Assembly: GCA_028224115.1 (NCBI GenBank)
Contig: JAOIVP010000002.1
Location: 1 to 52,599, forward strand
Reading direction: 5' to 3'
Length of the DNA stretch: 52,599 bases
Source: Candidatus Pelagibacter sp.
GTDB taxonomy: Bacteria; Pseudomonadota; Alphaproteobacteria; Pelagibacterales; Pelagibacteraceae
Shown here piece by piece: positions 17,709 through 26,846 of this stretch (position 1 is the stretch's first letter; each line of letters opens with the position of its first letter). Under the pieces are notes generated by a model. That model was not told the origin of the DNA, ran no database searches, and saw only the letters and a list, made by a program, of their open reading frames with translations. Position numbers and translations under genes: made by a program.

Positions 17709-17714
17709 ATAAGA

Positions 17715-18320
17715 ATGTACAAAACATTAATTCAATTAGTTTTGTTATTAATATTAATTTTAATTATTTTTTTTATTTCTAATAAATATTTTTATACAGA
17801 AGATAAAATTGATGAAATAAAAACGACCAGTAATTTAAAAATAGAAAAAAATAATTTATTAAATAATGAACTTGACAAAAAAAATATAGATAACGAAATT
17901 ATAAATCTAACATATAAAAAATTTGATACTAATGGTAACAAGTATCTAATCAAAGCCAAAAAAGGAATACTAGATAATACACGTCCAAATATTATTAATA
18001 TGATTGAGGTAGAAGCATCATTAATTTATCTTAATAATGAAAAATTAATCATTAATTCAAAAGAAGCAATTTTTAACAAAGAAAGTTTTAAAACAAATTT
18101 TTCAAAAAGTGTAAAATTATTATATAAAGATCAAACACTTGAAAGTGATAATTTAGAGTTTTTAATCGATAAAAATATTGCAATATTTAGAGATAACGTT
18201 AAATATTATAATCAAGATATTGAAGCTTTTGCCGATATTGTAAATATAAATTTATTAACAAAAGAGATAAATATTAAATCAAAAAACCAAAAAAAAATTA
18301 AAGTAAAAAAAAATAATTAA
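17715..18320 (+). CDS. lptC: LPS export periplasmic protein LptC-like
   Basis: A 201-residue protein with one N-terminal membrane helix (about residues 4-25) and a periplasmic beta-rich region; LptC bridges the LptBFG transporter to the LptA filament. The repeated short strand pattern in residues 65-190 (LIKAKKGILDN, LIINSKEAIFNKE, LESDNLEFLIDKN, IEAFADIVNINL) is like the OstA/LptC jellyroll. Primary sequence similarity is weak by eye, so the call leans on topology and on being between kdsD and lptB. No separate lptA follows it, unlike the common lptC-lptA-lptB order. The strongly AT-driven Lys/Asn/Ile composition makes distant comparison unreliable. Confidence 0.8.
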   Translation: MYKTLIQLVLLLILILIIFFISNKYFYTEDKIDEIKTTSNLKIEKNNLLNNELDKKNIDNEIINLTYKKFDTNGNKYLIKAKKGILDNTRPNIINMIEVEASLIYLNNEKLIINSKEAIFNKESFKTNFSKSVKLLYKDQTLESDNLEFLIDKNIAIFRDNVKYYNQDIEAFADIVNINLLTKEINIKSKNQKKIKVKKNN

Positions 18321-19099
18321 TGGCAATTGTAAAAAAATTTAGAATTATTTCTTATAAAAAGGAAAAAAGTTTTATTTCATTAGAAAATATATCTGTTGCT
18401 TTTAAAAAAAATCACCAAATATTAGATAATGTATCTTTAAATATACCAAGAGGTCAAATATTGGGATTACTTGGTCCGAATGGTGCTGGAAAATCTACAT
18501 TAATGAATGTTATTTCAGGACTTATAAAGCCTAATTATGGTAAAATAAAAATAAATGAAAATGATATATCAGATCTCCCAATCTACATTAGAACTAAAAA
18601 ATTTAAAATTTCTATAATTCCACAATTTGGTGGTCTTTTTGCGTCTTTAACAACTGAACAAAATATTAGAGCAGTTGCTGAAATTTTAATCAAAGATAAG
18701 TCTTTTATTGATATAAAAGTAAATGAACTTATTGCAAAATTTGAATTGGAATCTGTCAAAAAAATTGAAGCAAAATATTTATCCGGAGGTCAAAAAAGAA
18801 GACTGGTTATAGCCATGGGGCTAATATCAAAACCAGACATAATACTAATGGATGAACCTTTGGCTGCTTTAGATCCTCAAACAATTCAAATGTTGCAAAA
18901 TACTATTGTAAAACTTCAAACAGATTTTAATTTGACTATAATCATTACAGATCATCAAGCTCGTGATCTTCTCGCAATCTGTGATAAAGCTATAATTCTG
19001 TCAAACAGTAAAATAGTTGCCTCTGGAACGCCAAGTGACTTAATCAAAGATGAAAGTGCTAATAAATTTTATTTTGGAAATAATTTTCAATTTAATTAA
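18320..19099 (+). CDS. lptB: LPS export ABC transporter ATP-binding protein LptB
   Basis: Cytoplasmic ATPase that powers LPS extraction from the inner membrane with LptF and LptG. Motifs are Walker A GPNGAGKST, Q-loop IIPQFGG, signature LSGGQKRR, Walker B DIILMDEPLAALD and the switch histidine in IITDHQARD. The segment PQFGGLFASLTTEQNI parallels the LptB stretch PQexSIFRKLTVEDNI. The start is the ATG overlapping the lptC stop (TAATG). It is 259 residues, slightly longer at the N-terminus than average. Confidence 0.93.
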   Translation: MAIVKKFRIISYKKEKSFISLENISVAFKKNHQILDNVSLNIPRGQILGLLGPNGAGKSTLMNVISGLIKPNYGKIKINENDISDLPIYIRTKKFKISIIPQFGGLFASLTTEQNIRAVAEILIKDKSFIDIKVNELIAKFELESVKKIEAKYLSGGQKRRLVIAMGLISKPDIILMDEPLAALDPQTIQMLQNTIVKLQTDFNLTIIITDHQARDLLAICDKAIILSNSKIVASGTPSDLIKDESANKFYFGNNFQFN

Positions 19100-19102
19100 A
19101 GC

Positions 19103-20419
19103 ATGTCAAATTCTATAAAGATCAATAGCAAGATTAATAACTTTAATAAAACTATAACTGTTTCAGGAGATAAAAGCCTAAGTATTAGATGGGTATTATT
19201 TGCATCAATGGCAAAAGGAGAGTCAAAAGCTTATAACCTGCTCTTGTCTGAAGATGTTCTGGCTGCAATCAATGCTGTGAAAAAACTTGGCGTAAAAGTT
19301 AAGTTAAATAAAAAATATTGTACTATTTTTGGAAATGGACCTAGTGGATATAAATATAAAAAAAATATTATAATTAACGCTGAAAACTCTGGAACTTTAG
19401 GACGATTAATCATAGGTATTTTGATTGATACACCTCATAAAATAAAAATTATTGGAGATAAAAGCTTATCCAAAAGAGATTTTAATAGAATCGCAAAACC
19501 ATTAAATAAATTTGGAGCTAAAATTAAGCTTACAAAAAAAGGTTTGCCATTAACAATAGAGGGAAATAAAAATTTACATCCAATTAGATACTTTGAAAAC
19601 AGAGGTTCTGCACAGTGTAAAAGTAGTGTTATTTTTGCAGGTTTAAAAACTGAAGGAAAAACATTTATTAAAGCAAAAAAATCAAGAAATCATACTGAGC
19701 TTTTATGTAAACATTTAGGGTTACCTATAAAAGTTAAAAATACCAAAAACTTTGATTTAATAGAGGTTAAAAAAGCGAAAATAATTAAACCCCTAAAATA
19801 TAAAATACCCTCTGATATAAGTTCAGGTGCATTTTTTATAGTGCTAGCAGCATTATCTAATAATTCAAAATTATTAATTAAAAATGTAAATATAAATCCA
19901 TCTAGAGTTGGTGTGGTTACTATTTTAAAAAGAATGGGAGTTAATATAAAATTTAAAAATAAACAAAGCTATAAAGGGGAGTCAATTGCTGATATTTTTG
20001 TTAATAGCTCAAACCAATTAAAAGCAATAAATTGCCCTACAAAATTAAATAGTGATGCTATTGACGAATTTTTAATTATTTTTTTAGTTGCTGCTAAAGC
20101 TAATGGAGTATCTTATTTTAAAGATATTAGTGAATTAAATCAAAAAGAAAGTCCAAGACTAAAATGGGGGTCTAAAATTTTAAATAAAATGGGCATTAAA
20201 ACAATTACTACAGAAAGCTCTATTAAAATATTTGGAAACCCAAATTTAAAAATTAATAAAAAGATTGTTATAAAAGGTTTTTTAAAAGATCACCGTGTAT
20301 TTATGACCAGTGTGATTGCCGCTTTTGTTTTTGGTGGTGTTTGGCATATACATGATAAAGACTCTATAAAAACCTCTTTTCCTACATTTTTGAATTTAGT
20401 AAATGATCTGGCAAAATAG
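19103..20419 (+). CDS. aroA: 3-phosphoshikimate 1-carboxyvinyltransferase (EPSP synthase)
   Basis: Joins shikimate-3-phosphate and PEP in the shikimate pathway. Seen: SGDKSLSIRWVLFASMAKGE (the PEP/S3P lysine-serine loop), NAENSGTLGRL (GNSGT-like), RGSAQCKSSVIFAGL, and a variant of the usual KESDR motif (NQKESPRLK). In many alphaproteobacteria it is followed by cmk (cytidylate kinase) then rpsA. Here 150 bases without a convincing gene separate aroA from rpsA. The other shikimate gene present is aroK, partly at the right edge. Confidence 0.95.
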   Translation: MSNSIKINSKINNFNKTITVSGDKSLSIRWVLFASMAKGESKAYNLLLSEDVLAAINAVKKLGVKVKLNKKYCTIFGNGPSGYKYKKNIIINAENSGTLGRLIIGILIDTPHKIKIIGDKSLSKRDFNRIAKPLNKFGAKIKLTKKGLPLTIEGNKNLHPIRYFENRGSAQCKSSVIFAGLKTEGKTFIKAKKSRNHTELLCKHLGLPIKVKNTKNFDLIEVKKAKIIKPLKYKIPSDISSGAFFIVLAALSNNSKLLIKNVNINPSRVGVVTILKRMGVNIKFKNKQSYKGESIADIFVNSSNQLKAINCPTKLNSDAIDEFLIIFLVAAKANGVSYFKDISELNQKESPRLKWGSKILNKMGIKTITTESSIKIFGNPNLKINKKIVIKGFLKDHRVFMTSVIAAFVFGGVWHIHDKDSIKTSFPTFLNLVNDLAK

Positions 20420-20569
20420 CCTGTAAAATGATCAAAAAACCTCTATAAAAAGTGGAAAATTTAATTGTTATGAAAATTATAGATTCATTCTTGCTAAATA
20501 CATCGAAACTTATTACAAGATCGTGTTTTTTAAAAATAAAAAAAAATATAGACAGGAAACTAAGTATTA

Positions 20570-22297
20570 ATGGAAATTTATAAAGATCTATCAAATCCAG
20601 CCTCACAAGAATTTGAAAAACTACTTAATAGCCAACTTTCTAAAATCCAAATCGAAGAAGGTAAAATAATTGAGGGTAAAATTAACAAGATTACTGAAAA
20701 ATTTGTTTTTTTATTTGTAGAAGGTTTGAAAAGTGAACCAGTACTTGATGTTAACGAGCTTAAGAGTATGGGTCTTGCTGATAAAATTAAAGTAGGTGAA
20801 ACAATTCCAGTATTATTAGAAAAAATTGAAGACAAACATGGAGAGGTATTGGTATCTGCTAGTAAAGCTCAAAAAATAAAGGGTTGGGATAAGCTGGTTG
20901 AGGCTTATGAAAAAAATGAGCCCATAATGGGAAAAATTACATCTAAATGTAAAGGTGGTTGTATTGTTGAACACATCGATACTGGTTCGTTAATGTTTTT
21001 ACCCGGATCACAAATTAGCGATAAACCTTTGAAAGATATCAGTCATTTAATGAATGAACCTCAAAAATTTGCTTTAATTAAATTAGATAAAGTAAGAGGT
21101 AATGCTTGTGTTTCTAGAAGAGAAATTATTTCGTCATTTAAAAAAGAAGATAAAGCTAAAATTATAGAAAAATATAAAGTTGGAGATATTATTAAAGACG
21201 CCGAAGTGAAAGGCTATAGCTCATTTGGTTGCTTCTTTAATGTCAATGGTGAATTAGATGTTTTGGTTCACTTACAAGAAATTTCTTACTCTAGAGTTAA
21301 TCATCCTGATGAAGTGTTTAACATAGGAGAGAAACACGATTTAAAAGTAATTACTGTAGATAAAGAAAAACTACAAGTTGGATGCTCTGTGAAACAACTG
21401 TCGCCTGATCCTTTTGAGCATATTGAAAATTATAATTTAAATAAAATTTATAAAGTAAAAGTTGTAAAATTAATGGAATTTGGTGCATTCTGTGAATTAG
21501 AAGCGGGTCTTACAACATTGCTTCACTCAAGTGAACTTAGCTGGACTAAAAAAAATATTTCAGCAAAAAAAATGTTAAATATTGGCGACGAGATTGATTG
21601 TATCATTACAGAAATTGATAAAGAAAAAAGACGTGTTGCAATCTCACATAGATTAACACAAGATAATCCGTTTGAAATTTTTGAAAAAAAATATCCTATT
21701 GGAACAATTGTTGAAGGTGAAATTGTTAATAAAAATGAATATTCATTATTTGTTAAAGTTGAGGACTTAGATGTAGATGCATTTTTACACTGCAATGATT
21801 TAACGTACCTTAACAATGGTGAAGAAGAGTTAGAAAAGTATAAAAAAGGTGATAAAATCAAAGTTAAAGTACTTGAGGTAAAAACTTCAGAACAAAAAAT
21901 TAGAGTTGGTTTAAGACAAACTCAAGCTGATCCATTTGATTATTTTAATGATAAGAAAAAAAATCAAACTGTCACAGTAAAAGTAATTTCTACTGACAAC
22001 AAAGGTTTAACTGTAAGACCTGAAAATTGTGAAATGGATTTCCAAATAAAAAAATCAGAAATTGCTATAAATGCAGCAGATGCCCGACCGTCCAGATGGA
22101 CAGGTGGTGAAAAAGTTGATGTTGCTATAAAAGAAATTCAATTAGACAAAAGAAAAGTAACTTTAAGTATTAAACTATTAGAAGAAATTGAGAAAAAAGA
22201 AGCTTTAGATAAATATGGATCTGAAGGTTCAGGAAAAAACTTACCTTTCTCATCACTTTCTGATGATTTAAAGAAAAAAGAAGAAGATAAAGAGTAA
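20570..22297 (+). CDS. rpsA: 30S ribosomal protein S1
   Basis: S1 binds mRNA and helps place it on the 30S subunit, which matters where Shine-Dalgarno sequences are weak, as in much of this window. The 575 residues contain repeated S1 (OB-fold) modules. Clear examples begin near DAEVKGYSSFGCFFNVNG, VKVVKLMEFGAFCELEAG, and GEIVNKNEYSLFVKVED. The length fits a six-domain alphaproteobacterial S1. It precedes ihfB, the conventional neighbour. Confidence 0.96.
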   Translation: MEIYKDLSNPASQEFEKLLNSQLSKIQIEEGKIIEGKINKITEKFVFLFVEGLKSEPVLDVNELKSMGLADKIKVGETIPVLLEKIEDKHGEVLVSASKAQKIKGWDKLVEAYEKNEPIMGKITSKCKGGCIVEHIDTGSLMFLPGSQISDKPLKDISHLMNEPQKFALIKLDKVRGNACVSRREIISSFKKEDKAKIIEKYKVGDIIKDAEVKGYSSFGCFFNVNGELDVLVHLQEISYSRVNHPDEVFNIGEKHDLKVITVDKEKLQVGCSVKQLSPDPFEHIENYNLNKIYKVKVVKLMEFGAFCELEAGLTTLLHSSELSWTKKNISAKKMLNIGDEIDCIITEIDKEKRRVAISHRLTQDNPFEIFEKKYPIGTIVEGEIVNKNEYSLFVKVEDLDVDAFLHCNDLTYLNNGEEELEKYKKGDKIKVKVLEVKTSEQKIRVGLRQTQADPFDYFNDKKKNQTVTVKVISTDNKGLTVRPENCEMDFQIKKSEIAINAADARPSRWTGGEKVDVAIKEIQLDKRKVTLSIKLLEEIEKKEALDKYGSEGSGKNLPFSSLSDDLKKKEEDKE

Positions 22298-22311
22298 ACA
22301 GAAGATTTAAA

Positions 22312-22602
22312 TTGGCTATTGTAAAATCAAAGCTTTTAAAACAACTATCCGAAAACTATCCCAATTTTCTTAAAAAAGACCTAAAGAAGTTTACAAATAT
22401 AATTTTAAGTGAAATTAAACGTGCTCTTAAAAGAGGTGATAGAGTTGAACTGAGAGGTTTTGGAGTGTTTTCAACAAATATCCAAAAGGCTCGTATTTCA
22501 AGAAACCCTAAAACAGGTGAAAAAGTAAACACACCAGAAAAGAAAACAATTCACTTTAAAATGTCAAAAGAGTTGTTTAAAAAATTAAACGATGAAACAT
22601 AA
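22312..22602 (+). CDS. ihfB: Integration host factor beta / HU-family DNA-binding protein
   Basis: A 96-residue histone-like protein that bends DNA. The family signature GFGVFSTNIQKARISRNPKTGE is present; the Pro in RNPKTGE is the intercalating residue. Its position directly after rpsA is that of ihfB in proteobacteria. The start codon is TTG at 22312, since no ATG gives a full N-terminus (reads MAIVKSKLLKQL). It overlaps pyrF by 11 bases. HU rather than IHF cannot be excluded by eye. Confidence 0.9.
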   Translation: MAIVKSKLLKQLSENYPNFLKKDLKKFTNIILSEIKRALKRGDRVELRGFGVFSTNIQKARISRNPKTGEKVNTPEKKTIHFKMSKELFKKLNDET

Positions 22603-23284
22603 AAACATTTTTGTTGCGTGTGATACGTCTAATTTAAGTGAAATAAAAAAAATCATAAAACAAACTCAGACAAATAAATTTAAAGTTGTGCCTAAATTTG
22701 GCTTGCAGTTTTTTTACTCTAAAGATGGAAGAAAGTTTTTAGAAAATTTTAAAAAAGACTTTTGGCTTGATTTAAAAATTAATGACATTCCCCAAACTGC
22801 TTTATCTGCGGTAGATAGTTTAAAAGATTTAAAAAGATGTAAATATATAACTGTCCATGCAAATGGAGGTCTTGAGATGTTAAGAGCCATTAAAAAGAAA
22901 GCTAAATCAATTAATAAAGATTTAAAAGTGCTTGGAGTTACCATCCTAACAAGTCTTAATAATAAATCTCTTAAAGAAATAGGACACACAAAGTCTGTTG
23001 AACAATTAGTATTAAAACAAGCAGGTCTAATAAAAAAATCAGGATGCGATGGTATCGTTTGCTCTGCACAAGAAGCTAAAATGGTTAGAAAAAAATATAA
23101 AAAATTATTTATTGTAACTCCTGGAATAAGATTGCCTGGAGATAGTGCTAACGATCAATCAAGAGTAATGACCCCTAATGATGCCTTTAAAAATAAAGTA
23201 TCAGGAATTGTAATTGGAAGGTCATTAATTAAAGGAAATATCAAAAACAATATTCAAAGATTAATTGATCACTTAAATAAATGA
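22592..23284 (+). CDS. pyrF: Orotidine 5'-phosphate decarboxylase
   Basis: Makes UMP from OMP in pyrimidine synthesis. The catalytic loop reads DFWLDLKINDIPQTA, equivalent to the D-x-K-x-x-D motif. The phosphate-binding end has TPGIRLPGDSANDQSRVMTP and GIVIGRSLIKG. Length is 230 residues. It begins inside the end of ihfB and its stop overlaps the trpF start (ATGA), so it is translationally coupled on both sides. Confidence 0.95.
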   Translation: MKHKNIFVACDTSNLSEIKKIIKQTQTNKFKVVPKFGLQFFYSKDGRKFLENFKKDFWLDLKINDIPQTALSAVDSLKDLKRCKYITVHANGGLEMLRAIKKKAKSINKDLKVLGVTILTSLNNKSLKEIGHTKSVEQLVLKQAGLIKKSGCDGIVCSAQEAKMVRKKYKKLFIVTPGIRLPGDSANDQSRVMTPNDAFKNKVSGIVIGRSLIKGNIKNNIQRLIDHLNK

Positions 23285-23901
23285 TCAAGGGATCTAAAAT
23301 CTGTGGGATATCAGATCTCGATACTCTTAATTTTATAATCAATCATCCCTACCCACCTCAATTTATTGGGTTTATCTGTAATTATAAAAAAAGTTCAAGA
23401 TATGTTGAAATTAAAAAGCTAAACGAACTATTGGCAATAGATAAAAAAAAATCTAATTTTGCAGCAGTTCTAGTTAAACCAGATGAAGATATTCTAGAAA
23501 AAATTAAGCACCTTCCTTTTGATTATTACCAAATTTATGATTGTACACCTGATGAAATTAAATCGATTAAAGAAAAATATAACAAAAAGATTATTACCGC
23601 TTTAACTATTAGAGATAAAAATGATGTTCAAAAATATCATTTGTACTCTGATGTAACTGATATTTATTTATTTGATAGCAAAGGCTACGAAAAGAGTATG
23701 ACTTTTGATCATGCACTTATTGAAAAAATAAAAATCAAGAAACCACTAATGATAGCGGGCAACATTCAAGTAAATGATAATCTTGAAAATTATAAAAAAA
23801 TAGCAGATATTATAGATATTTCTGGGGGTCTTGAGACTTCTGGAGTAAAAGATAAATCCAAAATAGATATATTTTTAAACAAGGTAAAAAATGAAACTTA
23901 A
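23281..23901 (+). CDS. trpF: Phosphoribosylanthranilate isomerase (divergent)
   Basis: TrpF isomerises phosphoribosylanthranilate in tryptophan synthesis. The N-terminal KICGISD keeps the catalytic cysteine; YLFDSKGY keeps the aspartate; and DISGGLETSGVKDKSKI matches the phosphate-binding end of the family. However, the usual glycine-rich GGTGKTFDW is replaced by YEKSMTFDHALI and the later LAGGL by MIAGNIQ. It is therefore unusually divergent, as are trpB and trpA after it. Context (pyrF-trpF-trpB-trpA-accD-folC) supports the name strongly. Confidence 0.87.
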   Translation: MIKGSKICGISDLDTLNFIINHPYPPQFIGFICNYKKSSRYVEIKKLNELLAIDKKKSNFAAVLVKPDEDILEKIKHLPFDYYQIYDCTPDEIKSIKEKYNKKIITALTIRDKNDVQKYHLYSDVTDIYLFDSKGYEKSMTFDHALIEKIKIKKPLMIAGNIQVNDNLENYKKIADIIDISGGLETSGVKDKSKIDIFLNKVKNET

Positions 23902-25120
23902 AAAAGGAATTCCTTTAATAGATCAGCATGATCAACACGGCTTTTGGGGTGGTAAATTTGGAGGAAGCTTTATTCCTGAGACTTTAAAAAAACCTGTAGA
24001 GGATTTAACAAATGAGTTTAAAAAATTAAGAAAAGATAAAAAATTTTTAAAAAAAAGAGATTTTTATTTCAAAAACTATATTGGAACCCCTACTTCATTT
24101 GTAAAACTTGATAATTTAACAAATCATTTAGGCGGTGCTCAAATTTGGGCAAAAGTTGTTTCTGAGGCTAATGGAGGAGCGCATAAAATATATAATGCAA
24201 CAGTTCATGCTCTAATTTGTAAAGCAATGGGTAAGAAATACATCGTAGGTGATACAGGTGCTGGTTATGCAGGAAAAATGCTCAGTATGGCTGCTAAAAA
24301 ATTTGGCCTAAAATGTAAAATTTTTATGGGAGCAAAGGACATTAAAAGACAAAAGCCTAACTGTGATGCAATGAAAAAAAATGGAGCTGAAATAGTTCCA
24401 GTTTATTCAGGTAGTCAAACACTAGTAGATGCAGTTAGTGAATGCATGAGATACTGGGTGTCTAATTGTGATAACACTCATATGTGTGTTGGGAGCACTG
24501 TTGGTCCAAATATATTTGTTAAAATCTGTGGTTGGAGTACTGCACAAATTTCTAGGGAGCTAAAAGTACAATTAAAATCACAATTTAAAAAAATTCCAAA
24601 TAAGATTAAATTAATTAACTGTGTTGGTGGAGGAAGCTCTGCTTATGGTTTTTGGAGTGAATTTATTGATTATGATAAAAAACAAATTGAATTAATCGGT
24701 GTTGAGGCTGGTGGGCCTCAGAAATCAAAACTTCATGCAGCGCCTTTAAGTCGAAATGCTAAAATTGGAATTTTACATGGAGCAGCTTCTTATCTTTGTC
24801 AAAATAGTGAAGGACAAATCAATGATACAGAATCTATAAGTGCTGGATTAGATTATCCAGGTGTTAGCCCTATTCATTGTTTTTTAAAAGATACTAAAAG
24901 AGCAAGATATACTTATGCAACTGATGAAGCAGCACTTGATGCACATGTAATGGTCACTAAATACGAGAATTTAAATCCAAGTCTAGAGCCTAGTCATGCA
25001 TTCGCAGAAGCTATCAAAATTGCTCCAAAGTTAAGCAAAGATACTATCATTATTGTTAATTCATGTGGTGATGCAAAAAAAGACAGAGATATTTTAAAAG
25101 AAAGATTGGGCAAAAGATAA
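23891..25120 (+). CDS. trpB: Tryptophan synthase beta chain (divergent)
   Basis: PLP enzyme that joins indole and serine. The overall pattern is TrpB: FGGSFIPETL at the start, GGAHK with PLP lysine 99, phosphate loop GGGSSA (246-251), VEAGG, and SISAGLDYPGV with Asp321. Several near-invariant places differ. The catalytic glutamate of ETGAGQHG is Asp121 in DTGAGYAG. The EDLNHTG run before the lysine is replaced by VVSEANGG. The C-terminal SGRGDKD reads CGDAKKD, so the serine that contacts the PLP ring nitrogen is Cys392. At 409 residues nothing is truncated. Function as TrpB is likely from context, but substrate range may be altered. Confidence 0.88.
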   Translation: MKLKKGIPLIDQHDQHGFWGGKFGGSFIPETLKKPVEDLTNEFKKLRKDKKFLKKRDFYFKNYIGTPTSFVKLDNLTNHLGGAQIWAKVVSEANGGAHKIYNATVHALICKAMGKKYIVGDTGAGYAGKMLSMAAKKFGLKCKIFMGAKDIKRQKPNCDAMKKNGAEIVPVYSGSQTLVDAVSECMRYWVSNCDNTHMCVGSTVGPNIFVKICGWSTAQISRELKVQLKSQFKKIPNKIKLINCVGGGSSAYGFWSEFIDYDKKQIELIGVEAGGPQKSKLHAAPLSRNAKIGILHGAASYLCQNSEGQINDTESISAGLDYPGVSPIHCFLKDTKRARYTYATDEAALDAHVMVTKYENLNPSLEPSHAFAEAIKIAPKLSKDTIIIVNSCGDAKKDRDILKERLGKR

Positions 25121-25920
25121 TGACCTCACTAATTAATCAAGCATTTCAAAATGCAAAAAATGAAAATAGACCTGCTTTACTAACTTATACTGTTGCAGGT
25201 GATAATACTAAAAAGAGGTCATTAGAAATACTTAAATCAATTTCTGATTATGCAGATATTTGTGAGTTAGGATTTCCTCATAACACCCCTATTGCAGATG
25301 GAGGACAAATTCAAACAAGTGCTTATCGTGCTATTAAAAATGGAATTAAAATAAATGATGTTTTCTCTATAGCAAAAGATTTTAAAAAATCTAAAAAAAC
25401 TAAACCAATTATTTTGATGGGTTATTACAATATGATCTTTCAATACAACGAAAATAAATTTTTAGATAAGTGTAAAAACGTAAAAGTTGATGGTTTAATA
25501 GTTGTTGATCTTCCTTATCCTGAAAATAAGAAATTTGCAGCTAAGTGTAAAAAAAGGAGAATTAATTTTATTCAACTTGTCTCGCCCACAACTTCATCTG
25601 TAAGACTAAAAAAAATTATCAAAGACTCTCATGATATGGTTTATTATATTAGTATGCTCTCAACAACTGGAGGGAAGCTAAAAGTTTCACCTAGAAAAAT
25701 ACTTGAAAGATACAGTAGAATTAAAAATCAAAATAAATCCAAAAATGTTGTCATTGGATTTGGAATTACTGAAAAAACAATAAAATCTCTTAAAAAGGCA
25801 GATGGATTGGTTGTTGGAAGTGCAATTTGTAAAGAAATTTCAAGCTCTATTAAAAAGAGACAAAATCCTGTCACAAATGTTACTAATATCGTGAAGAGAT
25901 TAAAAAATAAAATTAAATGA
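25120..25920 (+). CDS. trpA: Tryptophan synthase alpha chain
   Basis: Cleaves indole-3-glycerol phosphate and passes indole to TrpB. Catalytic Glu and Asp are kept in CELGFPHNTPIADGGQIQ (family: ELGxPFSDPxADGPxIQ). Also present are ILMGYYNMIFQY, DGLIVVDLPYPE and QLVSPTTSSVR. The loop normally YYVSxxGxTG reads YYISMLSTTGG, and the PFSDP segment reads PHNTP. It is more divergent than typical but complete at 266 residues. Start and stop overlap trpB and accD by one and four bases. Confidence 0.92.
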   Translation: MTSLINQAFQNAKNENRPALLTYTVAGDNTKKRSLEILKSISDYADICELGFPHNTPIADGGQIQTSAYRAIKNGIKINDVFSIAKDFKKSKKTKPIILMGYYNMIFQYNENKFLDKCKNVKVDGLIVVDLPYPENKKFAAKCKKRRINFIQLVSPTTSSVRLKKIIKDSHDMVYYISMLSTTGGKLKVSPRKILERYSRIKNQNKSKNVVIGFGITEKTIKSLKKADGLVVGSAICKEISSSIKKRQNPVTNVTNIVKRLKNKIK

Positions 25921-26846
25921 ACTGGATTACCAAAATTATAAAAGCAGGTGAAAAGATTAAAACTGCTTTTCATGAAAGAGCTTCAAAAGAGGATATTGCC
26001 AAAAGTGACTGGACAAGTTGTTGTAGAGGTCCAATTCTTAAAAAAGATTTAGAGCAAAACTTATGGGTTTGTCCAGATTGTAACAAACATCACAGAATTA
26101 AACCGAGTCAAAGATTTGATATTTTATTTGGTAAAAATAATTATGAGGTATTTAAAACTCCGATTCCAAAAGATGATCCATTAAACTGGACTGACTCTAA
26201 ACCTTATAAAGAAAGATTAAAAGCAGCTCGTAAAAAAACAGGAATGGAATGTGGAATGATGGTTGTTTGTGGAACTATCAATAATATTAAAGTTACAGCT
26301 GTTGCATCAGACTTTGATTTTCTAGGTGCTTCAATGGCTGCTGCTGAAGGTGAAGCTTTTTTATTTGGTATCCAACATGCTATTGAAAACAGAACTCCGT
26401 TTTTATGTATTAGTGCTGGTGGAGGTATGAGAATGATGGAAAGTTTAATTTCATTATCTCAAATGACTAGAACAACCCTTGCAATTAATGAATTAAAGAA
26501 AAATGGTTTACCCTATTTAGTTTGCATTACTGATCCTACAGCAGGTGGTATTACAGCCTCATATGCAATGTTAGGTGATATCCATATTGCAGAACCTGGT
26601 GCATTAATAGCTTTTGCAGGTGCAAGAGTTATTCAAGGAACAGTTAAAGAGGAATTGCCCGAAGGATTTCAAAGAAGTGAATATGTTGAAAAAACAGGTT
26701 TCGTTGATTTAATTGTAGAGCGTAAGGATCTTGCATCAAAAATAGGAACTTTATTATCAATATTGTTAAAGCAAAATTCTGTTATAAGTTCTGAGCAAAA
26801 TGAAACTTCAGAAGATAGTCAGTCGCTTACAAGAGCTGCATCCTAA
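25917..26846 (+). CDS. accD: Acetyl-CoA carboxylase carboxyltransferase subunit beta
   Basis: Beta half of the carboxyltransferase; its partner AccA is encoded 21 kb away at 3882-4979. The N-terminal zinc ribbon has cysteines in SCCRGPI and VCPDCNKHH. The crotonase-fold core contains FLGASMAAAEGE, CISAGGGMRMMES and DPTAGGITASYAM. The 309 residues fit. The gene order trpA-accD-folC is common in alphaproteobacteria. Its last 47 bases overlap the start of folC. Confidence 0.96.
   Translation: MNWITKIIKAGEKIKTAFHERASKEDIAKSDWTSCCRGPILKKDLEQNLWVCPDCNKHHRIKPSQRFDILFGKNNYEVFKTPIPKDDPLNWTDSKPYKERLKAARKKTGMECGMMVVCGTINNIKVTAVASDFDFLGASMAAAEGEAFLFGIQHAIENRTPFLCISAGGGMRMMESLISLSQMTRTTLAINELKKNGLPYLVCITDPTAGGITASYAMLGDIHIAEPGALIAFAGARVIQGTVKEELPEGFQRSEYVEKTGFVDLIVERKDLASKIGTLLSILLKQNSVISSEQNETSEDSQSLTRAAS

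Noticed and set aside
20470..20583. 37-codon ATG frame in the aroA-rpsA spacer
   Set aside because: Runs into the rpsA start, has no recognisable motif and no resemblance to cytidylate kinase; composition is what random AT-rich DNA gives.
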